Counted from the stretch's first letter, positions 1 through 8,943 are shown. The stretch is DNA of 64,000 nucleotides from Betaproteobacteria bacterium (GCA_005881575.1 VBCA01000017.1:1-64000); one strand, 5' to 3'. The notes: generated by a model from the sequence alone, not told the origin. Translations and numbers: made by a program.

Positions 1-531
1 AGCGCTTTCCGCGCGCGCATATCGTGGCGCTCGTCAACACCTACAACGAAGCCGTGCTCTCCGGGAATCCGGCTGTCGATGCCGTCTACGCCTACGAAAA
101 AGGGAAACACCGCGGCGAAAAACGCTCCATCATTTCGGTCTATGCCGGCCGGCTGAAGCTCATGATGAGTCTCCGCAGGGAAAACTTCGACTACGCGATC
201 CTCGCCACGCCGGGGTTCGAGCCGCGCTCGCTGCGCTTGGCCCGGATTGTCGGGGCGCGGCACGTTCTCGGATATACGGAACCCGGCAAGGCTCATCCGA
301 GCCTCGACATCGCGCTGACCTACGATCGCTCGCGTAATCGGCACCAGGTCGAGGACGTATTCAGCCTGCTCAGGGCGCTGGGGTGGACGGCACGCCGCCG
401 CCGGCACGCGTTTTCCCCGACCCCGCGCATCGCAGCCCGCGAGCCGCGATCTTGCCGACCTGACGGTCGAGGAAGCGCGTGCGGGATTCGCGCGCCAGTG
501 GCGCCCCTGGCCCTCCCTCACGCCTTTTCCT
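1..531 (+). pseudogene. Family 9 glycosyltransferase (heptosyltransferase-like) remnant, 5' end outside window
   Basis: The frame open from base 3 reads RFPRAHIVALVNTYNEAVL and continues with family-9 features to about base 386, ending EDVFSLLRALGW. Enzymes of this family move heptose or related sugars onto LPS. At that point the family-like reading moves to a second frame (389-460, GTPPPARVFPDP), which hits TGA at 461-463. A third frame (about 448-531) carries DLTVEEARAGFARQW, which resembles the C-terminal helix of such enzymes. The stretch between the first 120 visible residues and this tail is far too short for the missing donor-binding half, so the gene looks deleted and frameshifted. 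An assembly error would give the same picture. The end overlaps the convergent dehydratase gene. The family call is from motif memory; the breakage is seen directly. Confidence 0.6.
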
Positions 532-2392
532 GAATCTCGCGCACGCCGCCCTCTGCGGCGGCGGACGGGTACCCGGGCAATCTCCTCGCGAGTTCCCGCT
601 TGACCTCTTCATCGGCCGGAGAGCGCGGTTGCGAGAGCCAGGTTTCGATCTCGGCGAGCCAGGCCTCGCCGGGCGCCTCGCCGGCTCTGGCGATGCGCAG
701 CTTGGGGTGCGGCGTGGGCAGGGTGCTCTCGCGGTCCGAGAGGAGCTCTTCGTAGAGTTTTTCCCCGGGCCGCAGGCCGGTGAACTCGATCCTGATGTCC
801 TCCTCGCTGAAACCCGAAAGGCGGATCATGTCGCGCGCGAGGTCGACGATCTTGACCGGGTCGCCCATTTCCAGAACGAAGATCTCACCGCCGTTTCCCA
901 TGAGGCCCGCCTGCAGCACCAGCTGCGCGGCCTCGGGAATCGACATGAAGTAGCGAGTCACTTCCGGATGGGTCACCGTCAGGGGTCCGCCGCGGGCGAT
1001 CTGCTCGCGGAACTTGGGGATGACGCTGCCGGTGCTGCCGAGCACGTTGCCGAAACGGACCACGACGAAGCGCGCGCCGCCGGGGCGCTGCAGGGCCTGG
1101 CAGACTTCCTCGGACAAGCGCTTGGTGGCTCCCATGACGTTGGTCGGGTTCACCGCCTTGTCGGTCGAGATGAGCACGAATTTCTCCACGCCGTGATCGC
1201 GCGCGGCGCGCGCGAGGCGCAGCGTCCCGAGGACGTTGTTCTGCGCTGCTTCCCAGGCATTGTCGTTTTCCATGAGCGGCACGTGCTTGTAAGCAGCGGC
1301 GTGGAACACGACCGCCGGTTTGAATCTGGAGAAAACCGCCTGCACACGCGCCGGATTGCGCACGTCGCCGATGATGGGCGTAATTTCCGGCCTTTTTTTC
1401 GAAGACAGGAATTCCTGTTCGATGCTGTACAAGGCGTACTCGTTCAGCTCGAACAGGACCAGGCGCTCCGGCGAGAATTTCGCGACCTGGCGGGCGAGCT
1501 CGGAGCCGATCGAGCCGCCGGCCCCCGTGACCATCACGACCCTGCCCGTGAGGAGCCGATGCAGGCCGCCGTCGTCGAGCACCACTTGGTCGCGTCCGAG
1601 CAGGTCCTCCAGTTCGATGCGACGGATCTGGGATACGGTGACCTTGCCCGACAGCAGATCGTCGTAGGAAGGCACGGTGAGGACCGTCAGCCCCGCGGCG
1701 GCGGCGCCTTCCGCGGCGCGCCTGCGCACGCCTGCGGAAGAAGTCGGAAGCGAGATGATCGCATGGCGGGACTCCAGCTGCTGCGCCCAGCGGCCGACAT
1801 CGCCGAGTCCCCCGAGCACCTTCACGCCCAGAAGGACCTGCCCGTGCCAGGCCGGGTCATCGTCGAGTATGCCGACCGCGCGCCACTGACTGGAACGTTC
1901 CATCTCGCGCAGCAGATTGACGGTGATGTCGCCCGCGCCGATCACGAGCACCGGTTCGCCGGTGAGGTGGATGTGACCGTACAGGGCGCGCTCCTTCCAG
2001 GCGCGATAGGCGATCCGGCTACCCGACATGATCGCGGCAAGGAGAAAAGGCGCGAGGATGAACGTGGAGCGCGGCACGTTGACGTCGGCGCGAAAGAACG
2101 CGAGCAAGGCGGGCACCGCGAGCGCGCCGATCAGGCAGGCGAACGCTATTCGTTTCAGATCCGGCAAGCTCGCGTAGCGCCAGCTGCCCCGGTACAGGCC
2201 GAGCGACCAGAATATCAAGGCGTGCAGGGGAACGGCCGCCGTCACCGCAGCGGCAAGCGCCGGGAGAAACTCATCGGGGGGGAACTCCAGGTTGAAGCGC
2301 AGCCAGAACGCGAGCACCCAGCAAGCGGCGGAAGCGAGCACGTCGTGCGCAAAAGCAAGCGCGGACCGGTAACCGGGCTTAAGCGGATTCAA
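518..2392 (-). CDS. Membrane-bound nucleoside-diphosphate-sugar 4,6-dehydratase (CapD/WbpM/FlaA1-type)
   Basis: Predicted UDP-GlcNAc-type 4,6-dehydratase that makes a 4-keto-6-deoxy sugar nucleotide for surface polysaccharide. The N-terminal third has four hydrophobic segments (about residues 10-125), followed by a Rossmann-like CoA-binding-type domain (VLVIGAGDITVNLL). The C-terminal SDR dehydratase domain has GAGGSIGSE for NAD, HAAAYKHVP, and VMGATK, where the usual YxxxK catalytic pair is MxxxK as in WbpM. Start: an in-frame ATG at 2449 would overlap the upstream gene by 71 bases and add arginine-rich sequence. A TTG at 2392 has a GAGAG ribosome site just upstream and overlaps the upstream stop region slightly, so I prefer it (624 residues). 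It is the last gene of the 4365-518 minus-strand group, after the sugar-phosphate transferase. The exact substrate is not determined. Confidence 0.9.
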   Translation of the reverse strand: MNPLKPGYRSALAFAHDVLASAACWVLAFWLRFNLEFPPDEFLPALAAAVTAAVPLHALIFWSLGLYRGSWRYASLPDLKRIAFACLIGALAVPALLAFFRADVNVPRSTFILAPFLLAAIMSGSRIAYRAWKERALYGHIHLTGEPVLVIGAGDITVNLLREMERSSQWRAVGILDDDPAWHGQVLLGVKVLGGLGDVGRWAQQLESRHAIISLPTSSAGVRRRAAEGAAAAGLTVLTVPSYDDLLSGKVTVSQIRRIELEDLLGRDQVVLDDGGLHRLLTGRVVMVTGAGGSIGSELARQVAKFSPERLVLFELNEYALYSIEQEFLSSKKRPEITPIIGDVRNPARVQAVFSRFKPAVVFHAAAYKHVPLMENDNAWEAAQNNVLGTLRLARAARDHGVEKFVLISTDKAVNPTNVMGATKRLSEEVCQALQRPGGARFVVVRFGNVLGSTGSVIPKFREQIARGGPLTVTHPEVTRYFMSIPEAAQLVLQAGLMGNGGEIFVLEMGDPVKIVDLARDMIRLSGFSEEDIRIEFTGLRPGEKLYEELLSDRESTLPTPHPKLRIARAGEAPGEAWLAEIETWLSQPRSPADEEVKRELARRLPGYPSAAAEGGVREIQEKA

Positions 2393-3368
2393 TGGATTTG
2401 CTCTCGCGGCGCCGGCACGCGTGGTCCACCCACAGCGCCAGCGTTGCATGGAGCGCGACCAGCCCTGCGAGGGCGCCGAGCTGCACGGGCAGCGGCTCGC
2501 GCAGCGCCCAGAGCGCGGTCGTGCCGCAGGCGAGCATCAGGGCGTATTCGGCGAGCGCCGTGCGGCGGTGGCCCCAGCCCATTCGCACGAGGCGTTGATA
2601 GTAGTGCTTGTTGTGCGCTTGCCAGAAACGCTCACCGGCGCCGATCCGCTTCAGCAGAGTCACGGTGGAATCGGCGATGAAAGGCGCAAACACCGCTCCC
2701 GGAAACCAGAGCGGCCAGTCTCCATCGCGCCAGCCCGAAAGAGAGAGAAGGGCGGCGAGGAAACCGATCGGGACGGACCCGGCGTCACCCATGAAAACCC
2801 GCGCGGGAGGAAAATTGAACGGCAGGAACGCCGCGCCGGCGGCGGCCACGATGGCGCACTCGATCAGCAGGGCGTCGTCGCCGCTCATCCAGGCGCCGGC
2901 TCCCAGGAACGCAAAGCCCGCCATCGTCATGCCGCCCGCGAGTCCGTCGGAGCCGTCCATGAAGTTGTAGAGATTCGTCATCCATAGGATGCCGATTACG
3001 ATCAGGACGAGCGAGGGGAGCGCTACCGTGGGGAGGGCGCCGAAGGCGAACCCTGCAGCGGCGGCGAACTGGGCGCCCAAACGGATCGGAATCGGCAGGC
3101 CGCGAACGTCCTCCAGATGCGAAACCGCGACGAGCGCGGCGGCCGGGAGCACGACCACGAGCGGGGTTTGCAGGATCGCGAAGCCGGAAAAAATGCCCGC
3201 CATCATCGCAATGCCACCCGAGCGCGGCACGGGACTGACGTGCAGCGAGCGTTGGTTGGGCACATCGAGCGGCCACCGGTCCTGCGCTCTCTGCATTCCA
3301 GCGATGAGCAGCAGCGTCGCGAGCGCCGTGACGATCGGCGAAACGGGGGCGATTTCCGGGATCGCCAC
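2379..3368 (-). CDS. Polyprenyl-phosphate N-acetylhexosamine-1-phosphate transferase, WecA/WbpL family (GT4)
   Basis: Integral membrane enzyme that loads the first sugar-1-phosphate onto undecaprenyl phosphate, starting O-chain or capsule repeat synthesis. About ten hydrophobic helices are visible. Family motifs are DVPNQRSLHVSPVPRSGG near the N-terminus, NLYNFMDGSDGLAGG (the Mg-binding DGxDG loop), RVFMGDAGSVPIGF, and the late AHNKHYYQRLVRMGW. These match WecA/WbpL rather than the MraY peptidoglycan enzyme. Length 329 is normal. The start is GTG at 3368, and the first helix begins immediately after it. It lies between a sugar epimerase and the CapD-type dehydratase, which fits a WbpV-WbpL-WbpM-like initiation set. 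Substrate (FucNAc, QuiNAc or GlcNAc) cannot be read from sequence. Confidence 0.9.
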   Translation of the reverse strand: MAIPEIAPVSPIVTALATLLLIAGMQRAQDRWPLDVPNQRSLHVSPVPRSGGIAMMAGIFSGFAILQTPLVVVLPAAALVAVSHLEDVRGLPIPIRLGAQFAAAAGFAFGALPTVALPSLVLIVIGILWMTNLYNFMDGSDGLAGGMTMAGFAFLGAGAWMSGDDALLIECAIVAAAGAAFLPFNFPPARVFMGDAGSVPIGFLAALLSLSGWRDGDWPLWFPGAVFAPFIADSTVTLLKRIGAGERFWQAHNKHYYQRLVRMGWGHRRTALAEYALMLACGTTALWALREPLPVQLGALAGLVALHATLALWVDHACRRRESKSIESA

Positions 3369-3400
3369 TCACCTAGTCCGCTCGGGGAAACACGGGGCGC

Positions 3401-3406
3401 ATTCTA
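3401..3406 (-). promoter_or_regulatory. Putative -10 element TAGAAT upstream of the GT4 gene
   Basis: Minus strand reads GTTAGAATGCGCC, 32 bases upstream of the GTG start. No convincing -35 is seen. The same TAGAAT core followed by GC-rich sequence recurs upstream of several other genes in this window. Confidence 0.4.
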
Positions 3407-3423
3407 ACGTGTTCCGAAGACTC

Positions 3424-4365
3424 TCAGGCGCGCACGGACTTGAACCAGCGCGCCGTTTGTGCGAGTCCCGCGTCGAGCGTGTACGGGGGTCGCCAATCGA
3501 GCAGCCGGCGCGCTCTAAGCGAGTCGATCGCGAGATTGCCCGTCAAGCGCCGGATTTCGTCGCGACGCCCCGCGATGATTGCTGCCGCGCGCAGAAGCGC
3601 GAGCGGTGCGGGAAGGAGTCTTGCAGGCTTCCCGAGCGCGCGGGCGATGCGCGACACCAGCTCGGGGGTCGAAACGCTCTCGTCGTCGCTGACCAGAAAG
3701 GGCCCGCGTGCGGCGGGGTGCTCGGCAAGGCGCGCGAGCGCGTCGACGAGATTGCCGACGTAGATCAGGCTGCGGCGGTTGCGCACGCTCGCGAAGGGCA
3801 GGGGCAGTCCCGAATCGACCCAACCGAGCAAACGCAGAAAGTTGGCCTTGACCTCGGGTCCATATACGAGAGGCGGCCTGACGATCACGAGCTCGATGCC
3901 GCTTCGGGCTGCGGTTTCGGTCAGGGCCCGCTCGGCTTCGAGCTTGGAGCGGCCGTAGGAATCCTGCGGTTCGAGCGCGTCGTCCTCAGCGTACGTCATG
4001 CTGCCCGAATCCTCGCCGTGCACCTTCACCGAGCTCAGGAAAATAAAGCGGCGGACGGATCCGGCAGCGGCTTGGGCGAGCCTGACCGCCGCGTCGCAAT
4101 TGACGCGCCGCATTTCCCCGTCGTGGAGGTTTGATCGATGCGCGATCGCGGCGAGGTGGACGACCGTTCCGACGCCGTCGACGAGCGCGCGGCGATCGAA
4201 CTCGGCGGCGATATCGGGGACGAGGATCTGATGCAGTTGGGACGGAACGGCGCTCGGCGGGACGAGGCGCCTTACCGCGGCGCGGACCGTGTGTCCGCGC
4301 GCGAGCAGCTCGCGGCACAGGGCGGTGCCGACGAAGCCCGACGCACCGGTGACGAGAATGCGCAT
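3424..4365 (-). CDS. NAD(P)-dependent epimerase/dehydratase (nucleotide-sugar 4-epimerase family)
   Basis: Extended-SDR enzyme that probably acts on a UDP-sugar for the polysaccharide made by its neighbours. It starts MRILVTGASGFVGTALC, with the NAD-binding GxxGxxG at residues 7-13. It continues with VVHLAAIAHRS, the catalytic serine region FLSSVKVHGE and the YGRSKLEAE catalytic Tyr-x3-Lys. Length 313 is standard. It resembles WbpV-like UDP-GlcNAc 4-epimerases or dehydrogenases, and 'UDP-glucose 4-epimerase' is the usual database name. It is the first gene of the minus-strand group, with 55 bases to the transferase gene. It is divergent from manC. An ATG start agrees with the Rossmann fold beginning at residue 2. 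Confidence 0.88.
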   Translation of the reverse strand: MRILVTGASGFVGTALCRELLARGHTVRAAVRRLVPPSAVPSQLHQILVPDIAAEFDRRALVDGVGTVVHLAAIAHRSNLHDGEMRRVNCDAAVRLAQAAAGSVRRFIFLSSVKVHGEDSGSMTYAEDDALEPQDSYGRSKLEAERALTETAARSGIELVIVRPPLVYGPEVKANFLRLLGWVDSGLPLPFASVRNRRSLIYVGNLVDALARLAEHPAARGPFLVSDDESVSTPELVSRIARALGKPARLLPAPLALLRAAAIIAGRRDEIRRLTGNLAIDSLRARRLLDWRPPYTLDAGLAQTARWFKSVRA

Positions 4366-4414
4366 GTCCGAACTGCGGGAAGAAGTGCCGCCTTCCCCAT
4401 TGGAGCGATCCCGG

Positions 4415-4423
4415 ATTCTAGCA
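4415..4423 (-). promoter_or_regulatory. Putative extended -10 promoter (TGC-TAGAAT) of the epimerase gene
   Basis: Minus strand reads CTTGCTAGAATCCGGG, 49 bases upstream of the ATG at 4365. TGC directly before TAGAAT fits the TGn extended -10 form, which can work without a good -35. Confidence 0.5.
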
Positions 4424-4452
4424 AGCCCCTATCTGCGGGGAGCGGCTGCCAC

Positions 4453-4458
4453 TACAAT
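4453..4458 (+). promoter_or_regulatory. Possible -10 element (TACAAT) of manC
   Basis: TACAAT lies 31 bases upstream of the manC GTG start in the divergent intergenic region. No clear -35 is visible, so this is only a candidate. Confidence 0.3.
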
Positions 4459-4489
4459 ACGCGCTTTATCGAAACACAAGGCCGCGCGA

Positions 4490-5914
4490 GTGACGATTTC
4501 CTTCTACCCCGTGATTCTCTCCGGCGGATCAGGCACCCGCCTGTGGCCGATGTCGCGGCGGCTTCTGCCGAAACAATTCCTGCCCCTCGTTTCCAATCGA
4601 ACCCTGCTTCAGGACACGGTACTGCGGGTGCGAGGTTTCGACGGCGCTCGCGCCCCGATCGTCGTTTCGAACGACGAGCACCGGTTTCTCGTCGCCGAGC
4701 AGATGCGCGAAATCGGGGTGAAGCCCGAGATCCAGATCCTGGAACCCGTCGGCCGCAACACCGCGCCGGCGATCGCGGTCGTAGCGCTCCACGTCCAGAA
4801 CCACCATCCCGACGCCTCCATGCTCGTGCTGCCTTCCGATCACCTCATCCGGAACGTGCCGGCGTTTCACGCGGCCATCGCCACGGCGCTTCCCCTCGCC
4901 GCGGGCGGCTCGCTCGTCACTTTCGGGATCACGCCGCGGGGGCCGGTCACCGGATACGGCTACATCGAACGCGGCGACCCGGTTCGAGGAAGCGAGCGCA
5001 GCTTCCGCGTGCGGCGCTTCGTGGAGAAACCCGATCTCGAGACGGCGCGGCGCTATTTTTCGAGCGACCGGTTTTTCTGGAACAGCGGCATGTTCGCGCT
5101 CAGGCCCAGGCGCTTTCTCGAGGAACTGCAGCGCTTCCGCCCCGAGATTCTGGCCGCAGCCAAGGCGGCATTGGAGGCGGGCAAGAGCGACCTCGATTTC
5201 CTGCGGCTGGATTCGGCCGCATTCACCGCCTGTCCGTCGGACTCGATCGACTACGCCGTGATGGAGCGCACCTCCGCGAGCGCAATGGTCCAGGCCGACA
5301 TCGGTTGGAGCGACGTCGGCTCGTGGACGGCGCTTTGGGAGGCCGGAGATCAGGATGCGAGCAAGAATGTCGTGCGCGGCGACGTGGACCTGCGCGAGGC
5401 GAGCGGTTGCTACGTTCGCGCCGAGCACCGCATGGTCGCGGCGCTGGGCGTGCGCGACCTCGTGATCGTCGAGACCGATGACGCCGTCCTCGTGGCCGAC
5501 AAGTCGCGCTCGCAGGAAGTCAAGGAAGTGGTCGAGACGCTTGCCCGTGAGGCGCGGACCGAGCACGTCTCACACAGCCGGGTGTATCGGCCCTGGGGCT
5601 ACTACGAGAGCATCGATGCAGGCGAACGCTTCCAGGTCAAGCGCATCATGGTCAAACCGGGCGAAGCGCTCTCATTGCAGATGCATCACCACCGGGCGGA
5701 GCACTGGGTGGTGGTGTCGGGCACCGCGAAGGTAACGCGGGGCGACGAAGTCAAGCTCCTGTCGGAAAACGAATCCACCTATATCCCGATCGAGACCAAG
5801 CATCGACTCGAAAACGTGGGAAAGGAGCCGCTTTTCCTGATAGAAGTCCAGTCGGGGAGCTACCTGGGCGAAGACGACATCGTGCGTTTCGAGGACCGCT
5901 ATCACCGAAACTGA
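4490..5914 (+). CDS. manC: Bifunctional mannose-1-phosphate guanylyltransferase / mannose-6-phosphate isomerase
   Basis: Type II phosphomannose isomerase/GDP-mannose pyrophosphorylase that supplies GDP-mannose. The N-terminal nucleotidyltransferase (about 1-350) has LSGGSGTRLWPMSR, then LPKQFLPL and FVEKPD. The C-terminal cupin isomerase has RPWGYYESIDAGERFQVKR, QMHHHRAEHW (metal histidines) and a SGSYLGEDDIVRFEDRY end typical of AlgA/ManC. The reading frame is open further upstream, but the family starts directly before FYPVILSGG. A GTG at 4490 with AGG nearby fits, giving 474 residues (family about 470-480). Divergent from the epimerase gene. Its product is the substrate expected for the GDP-mannose dehydratase-like enzyme at 8936-9949, encoded in the convergent operon. 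Confidence 0.95.
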   Translation: MTISFYPVILSGGSGTRLWPMSRRLLPKQFLPLVSNRTLLQDTVLRVRGFDGARAPIVVSNDEHRFLVAEQMREIGVKPEIQILEPVGRNTAPAIAVVALHVQNHHPDASMLVLPSDHLIRNVPAFHAAIATALPLAAGGSLVTFGITPRGPVTGYGYIERGDPVRGSERSFRVRRFVEKPDLETARRYFSSDRFFWNSGMFALRPRRFLEELQRFRPEILAAAKAALEAGKSDLDFLRLDSAAFTACPSDSIDYAVMERTSASAMVQADIGWSDVGSWTALWEAGDQDASKNVVRGDVDLREASGCYVRAEHRMVAALGVRDLVIVETDDAVLVADKSRSQEVKEVVETLAREARTEHVSHSRVYRPWGYYESIDAGERFQVKRIMVKPGEALSLQMHHHRAEHWVVVSGTAKVTRGDEVKLLSENESTYIPIETKHRLENVGKEPLFLIEVQSGSYLGEDDIVRFEDRYHRN

Positions 5915-5929
5915 GAAGCGGCCCGGCCT

Positions 5930-6694
5930 TTAGCGTGCTAAGTCCTTCGCGGCCTTGCGCCGCCTCCGGGAAAGAATATAGCGAATCATGCTGTGCAGGT
6001 GCCAAACGAGATATCTGATGTCCCGCCGGCTCTGGCGTCGCGCGAGATGCACTGCGGAGACGCTTGGGACTAGGCGGATGTCGTAACCCGCCAGCCTGAG
6101 GCGGGCGCAGAGGTCCACGTCCTCGTAATACAGGTGATAGCGCGCGTCGAATCCACCCACCGCGGCGAAAGCGTCCCTCCGAAGCAACATGAACATGCCG
6201 CCGACCCAATCCGGGGAGATGCTTTCCTCGCCGATCTCGTAGTACCGCTCCGGCGCCGCCCCCAGTGCCTTGCCAACCAGGCTTGATAGGGTCGGAAACG
6301 GACGCGCGCTGTCTTCAATCGCGCCATCGGAGTCGAGAATGAGGGGAGCGGCAGCGCCGACGCCGGGGTTCGCGAGCTCCCCAACCAGCGCCCAAAAAGG
6401 ATCCGCGGTGAGGCGAATGTCGGGATTGAGCACACAGAAGAAGTTTCCGCGGGAAAGCTCGAACGCAGCGTTGTGATTGGCCGCGAAACCTCGCGGATTG
6501 GCGTTTCGGATCATTCTTACGGAAAAAGGAAAAGAGTCCGGATCGAACGGCAGCGCCTCCTCGATGTTGAGGGTGAGGATGACTTCGATTCCCCTCGGCT
6601 TGTGAACGCGCAGGTCATCGAAGAGTCGCTGAGCGAGCTCGGCGTCGCCGTGGCTTACGATAGAAACCGATATTAGATCCGGAACGCCGACCAT
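5930..6694 (-). CDS. Glycosyltransferase family 2 (rhamnosyltransferase-like)
   Basis: Cytoplasmic GT-A enzyme adding a sugar, plausibly rhamnose, to a lipid-linked oligosaccharide. It opens ISVSIVSHGD, then has NPRGFAANHNAAF and the metal-binding variant LNPDIRL. GGMFMLLRRDAF and YYEDVDLCARLRLAGYDI are typical of WbbL-type rhamnosyltransferases. The end is rich in basic residues (RYILSRRRRKAAKDLAR), perhaps membrane-associating. At 254 residues it is somewhat short but complete. It is the last gene of the 18437-5930 operon and is convergent with manC. CGGGA upstream of the ATG serves as ribosome site. The acceptor cannot be deduced. Confidence 0.85.
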   Translation of the reverse strand: MVGVPDLISVSIVSHGDAELAQRLFDDLRVHKPRGIEVILTLNIEEALPFDPDSFPFSVRMIRNANPRGFAANHNAAFELSRGNFFCVLNPDIRLTADPFWALVGELANPGVGAAAPLILDSDGAIEDSARPFPTLSSLVGKALGAAPERYYEIGEESISPDWVGGMFMLLRRDAFAAVGGFDARYHLYYEDVDLCARLRLAGYDIRLVPSVSAVHLARRQSRRDIRYLVWHLHSMIRYILSRRRRKAAKDLAR

Positions 6695-6709
6695 GAGGAT
6701 CCCGCTCGC

Positions 6710-7651
6710 CTAGCGACGCAGCCTGACACAGAACAACAGCGCGAGATTGCGCATCAAGCCCGGCATGAGGATGCCGTGGCGCAGGAGAATCCGCCTTCGG
6801 CCCAACCAATTTCTCCCGGGTAGATTTACGAAGTCCTCGATCAAGGTCCGGTATTCGGGAGCAAGTGAAGCATGGCAGCGCTCGGAGAGAGCCGCCGCCT
6901 GCCGGCGCAGGGCCCCCATATCCCATTGCGCGAATCCGCCCGCGAGGCGACCCAGGAGGGCTTTCAAGCGATAAGGCCGGGCTCCAATCACGTTGCGTGG
7001 GTGTTGGCGATAAGCCACGAGCGGCTCTTCGACGATACCGAGGTGGCCGGCGGCGCCGGCCACCAGTGCAAGCCAGTAGTCGTGCACGAGGGCAGCCCGC
7101 GGTACGGGAAGCGCGAGCTCGATCAGGGCCCGGTTGACAAGGGACGCACATCCGGTAACGGTATTCTTGATCAGCAATCGCGGAAGGCTCGTGCCTCCGG
7201 GATCGAAGCCCGAATAGCGCCAGAACGAAGAATGCCGCTCGCGAAGCGTTTCGTCGACGACGGTGAGATCGCTGTGCACCAGGAGGGGAGTGTCGGGGCC
7301 GTGCTGGCTCTCCAGATCGCGCATCACGCCGAGCAAAGTGCGCAGCTTGTGCGGTACCCACACGTCGTCCTGGTCGCTCAGGGCGGCGTACGGCGCCTTT
7401 GCTTCGCGGAGAAGGCAGGCGAAGTTTCCGACCGCTCCAAGATGGTCCGAGCCGCCGACGCGAATGAAGCGGTCCGGTCTCGTGCGCCTGTAGTGCTCGA
7501 TCACCGCCGGCGTCTCGTCCACCGATCCATCGTCTCGGACCAGGATGCGGAACGCCACGTCCTCCTGGCCGAGTATGGAATCGATCTGGGGCCGGAGATA
7601 GCGCGCTCCATTGTAAGTGGCGAGCAGGACGTCGATGCTTAAAGAGTCCAT
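6710..7651 (-). CDS. Glycosyltransferase family 2 (alpha-1,3-rhamnosyltransferase-like)
   Basis: GT-A fold glycosyltransferase. Motifs are DVLLATYNGARYLRPQIDS at the N-terminus, LVRDDGSVDET (first DDG) and ALSDQDDVW (DxD-type metal site). A hydrophobic patch follows in the C-terminal half. The DQDDVW signature is common in rhamnosyltransferases of rhamnose-containing O-chains, which fits the rmlBACD genes in the same operon. It has 313 residues. It lies 15 bases upstream of the last operon gene and 47 bases downstream of the C-methyltransferase gene. Donor and linkage are inferred, not shown. Confidence 0.86.
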   Translation of the reverse strand: MDSLSIDVLLATYNGARYLRPQIDSILGQEDVAFRILVRDDGSVDETPAVIEHYRRTRPDRFIRVGGSDHLGAVGNFACLLREAKAPYAALSDQDDVWVPHKLRTLLGVMRDLESQHGPDTPLLVHSDLTVVDETLRERHSSFWRYSGFDPGGTSLPRLLIKNTVTGCASLVNRALIELALPVPRAALVHDYWLALVAGAAGHLGIVEEPLVAYRQHPRNVIGARPYRLKALLGRLAGGFAQWDMGALRRQAAALSERCHASLAPEYRTLIEDFVNLPGRNWLGRRRILLRHGILMPGLMRNLALLFCVRLRR

Positions 7652-7698
7652 TTCTGACGGCTCACCGCTCGGCGTAATCAGTGCGTTCTACGATCATC

Positions 7699-8943
7699 TC
7701 AAGGTGAACGGGGCACCACGTCCAGCTTCGGAAGCGGAAATACAAGCGCGGCCTTCTTCGGTTTGTATTTGCGGAGAAAAAACTCCCGAAAGTGCCAGGG
7801 CAGAACCAGGAAAAAATCCGGCTCGTCTCGGAGCAGCTCTTGTTCCGGTCGGATCGGGATCAGCGAGCCCGGCGTGAAGCAGCCGAATTTGTCTTCGTTC
7901 ACTTCCCCGATCGCGTAGAGCTCGCGCTCCGATAAGCCGCAATACTGCAGCAAGACGTTGCCCTTGGTCGAAGCCCCCAGGCCGGCGACGCGCTGGCCGC
8001 TGGCGTTCGCCCGCGAGAAAAAAGAACGCAATTCTTCGCGGCTGGCTGCGGCACGGGCGGCGAACGCCCGGTACGGTTCCGGACCGTCAAGACCGGCTTG
8101 TCTTTCCCTGTCGAGAACTTTCTGCAATCCCCGGAACTCGGGGTAGGTCGAGGAAATCTTCGCGGCCGCCACGGAAAAGCTTCCTCCGTTCATTTCGTTG
8201 AATTCCACGTCCACGATCCGCAGTCCGACGCGATCGGACATCCACTTGACCTGGGCGAGCGCGTAGTACTCCAGGTGCTCGTGGCAAACGGTATCGTAGG
8301 AGTTCCGTTCGAGCATCGACGGCATGTAGCTCTGCTCGAATATCCACAGGCCGTTGTCCTCGAGTATTTCGACCACCTCTCTCATGAACGCGAGCGGGTC
8401 TTCGAGGTCGTAGAACATGGAAAACGAGGTCACGATCCTGGCCTTGCGTCCCCGTGCGGCGTTCATGTAGGTCGCTGCGGAGAAGAACTCCGGAACGACC
8501 GTGACCTTGTCGGGATAGTGCCGGCGGAATTTGTCCGCGGTCGGGTCGATGCCGACGAGGTCGCAGCGCGTCGTGGAATACGCGCGCAAGGTGGTGCCAT
8601 CATTGCTCCCGATGTCCAAAACGACCGGATGTCCGGACAAATCGGCGAGCCCGAGTATTTTCTTGATCTTCCCGCGGAGATGCTCGACCATGCTCTGATT
8701 GAGGCCGGACCGGTACCCGTAGTTGCTCCCGTACATCTCGTCGTGATCGTAGGAATGGGCGAGCTGAAGCAGTCCGCAGCAGGCGGCCTCACCGGTGCAT
8801 TTGACGAGTTTCAACGGCCCTTCGGTCACAGCTTGCTCCCGGGTCGCGGGGAAAACCCCCGTGAGAGCTTGCACACCCAGATCGAGAACCTCGAGGAACT
8901 TGCCGTTTCCGCAGATACGGCACTGCTTCACCGCCCTATGCAC
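7699..8943 (-). CDS. SAM-dependent nucleotide-sugar C-methyltransferase (zinc-ribbon type)
   Basis: Resembles TcaB9/NovU-type enzymes that transfer a methyl group to a carbon of a 4-keto-6-deoxy sugar nucleotide. It has an N-terminal zinc-binding module (CRICGNG, later KCTGEAACCGLLQL). The SAM fold has VVLDIGSNDGTTL, and the C-terminal domain contains GLGASTKGNVLLQYCGL. The frame is open back to 9012, but that would overlap the upstream dehydratase by 77 bases. GTG at 8943 has AAGGGA seven bases upstream and overlaps the dehydratase stop by 8 bases, so it is the likelier start (414 residues). Coupling to the dehydratase points to methylation of its GDP-4-keto-6-deoxy product. That link is inference. 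Confidence 0.88.
   Translation of the reverse strand: MHRAVKQCRICGNGKFLEVLDLGVQALTGVFPATREQAVTEGPLKLVKCTGEAACCGLLQLAHSYDHDEMYGSNYGYRSGLNQSMVEHLRGKIKKILGLADLSGHPVVLDIGSNDGTTLRAYSTTRCDLVGIDPTADKFRRHYPDKVTVVPEFFSAATYMNAARGRKARIVTSFSMFYDLEDPLAFMREVVEILEDNGLWIFEQSYMPSMLERNSYDTVCHEHLEYYALAQVKWMSDRVGLRIVDVEFNEMNGGSFSVAAAKISSTYPEFRGLQKVLDRERQAGLDGPEPYRAFAARAAASREELRSFFSRANASGQRVAGLGASTKGNVLLQYCGLSERELYAIGEVNEDKFGCFTPGSLIPIRPEQELLRDEPDFFLVLPWHFREFFLRKYKPKKAALVFPLPKLDVVPRSP

Noticed and set aside
479-2680. 733-residue plus-strand open frame
   Set aside because: It lies opposite the CapD-type dehydratase and the GT4 gene; the protein has low-complexity Arg/Glu/Gly composition and no motif. It is an antisense shadow of GC-rich coding DNA.
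4138-5481. 447-residue plus-strand frame over the epimerase gene and manC
   Set aside because: Arg-rich composition without motifs; the manC frame carries the real family signatures.
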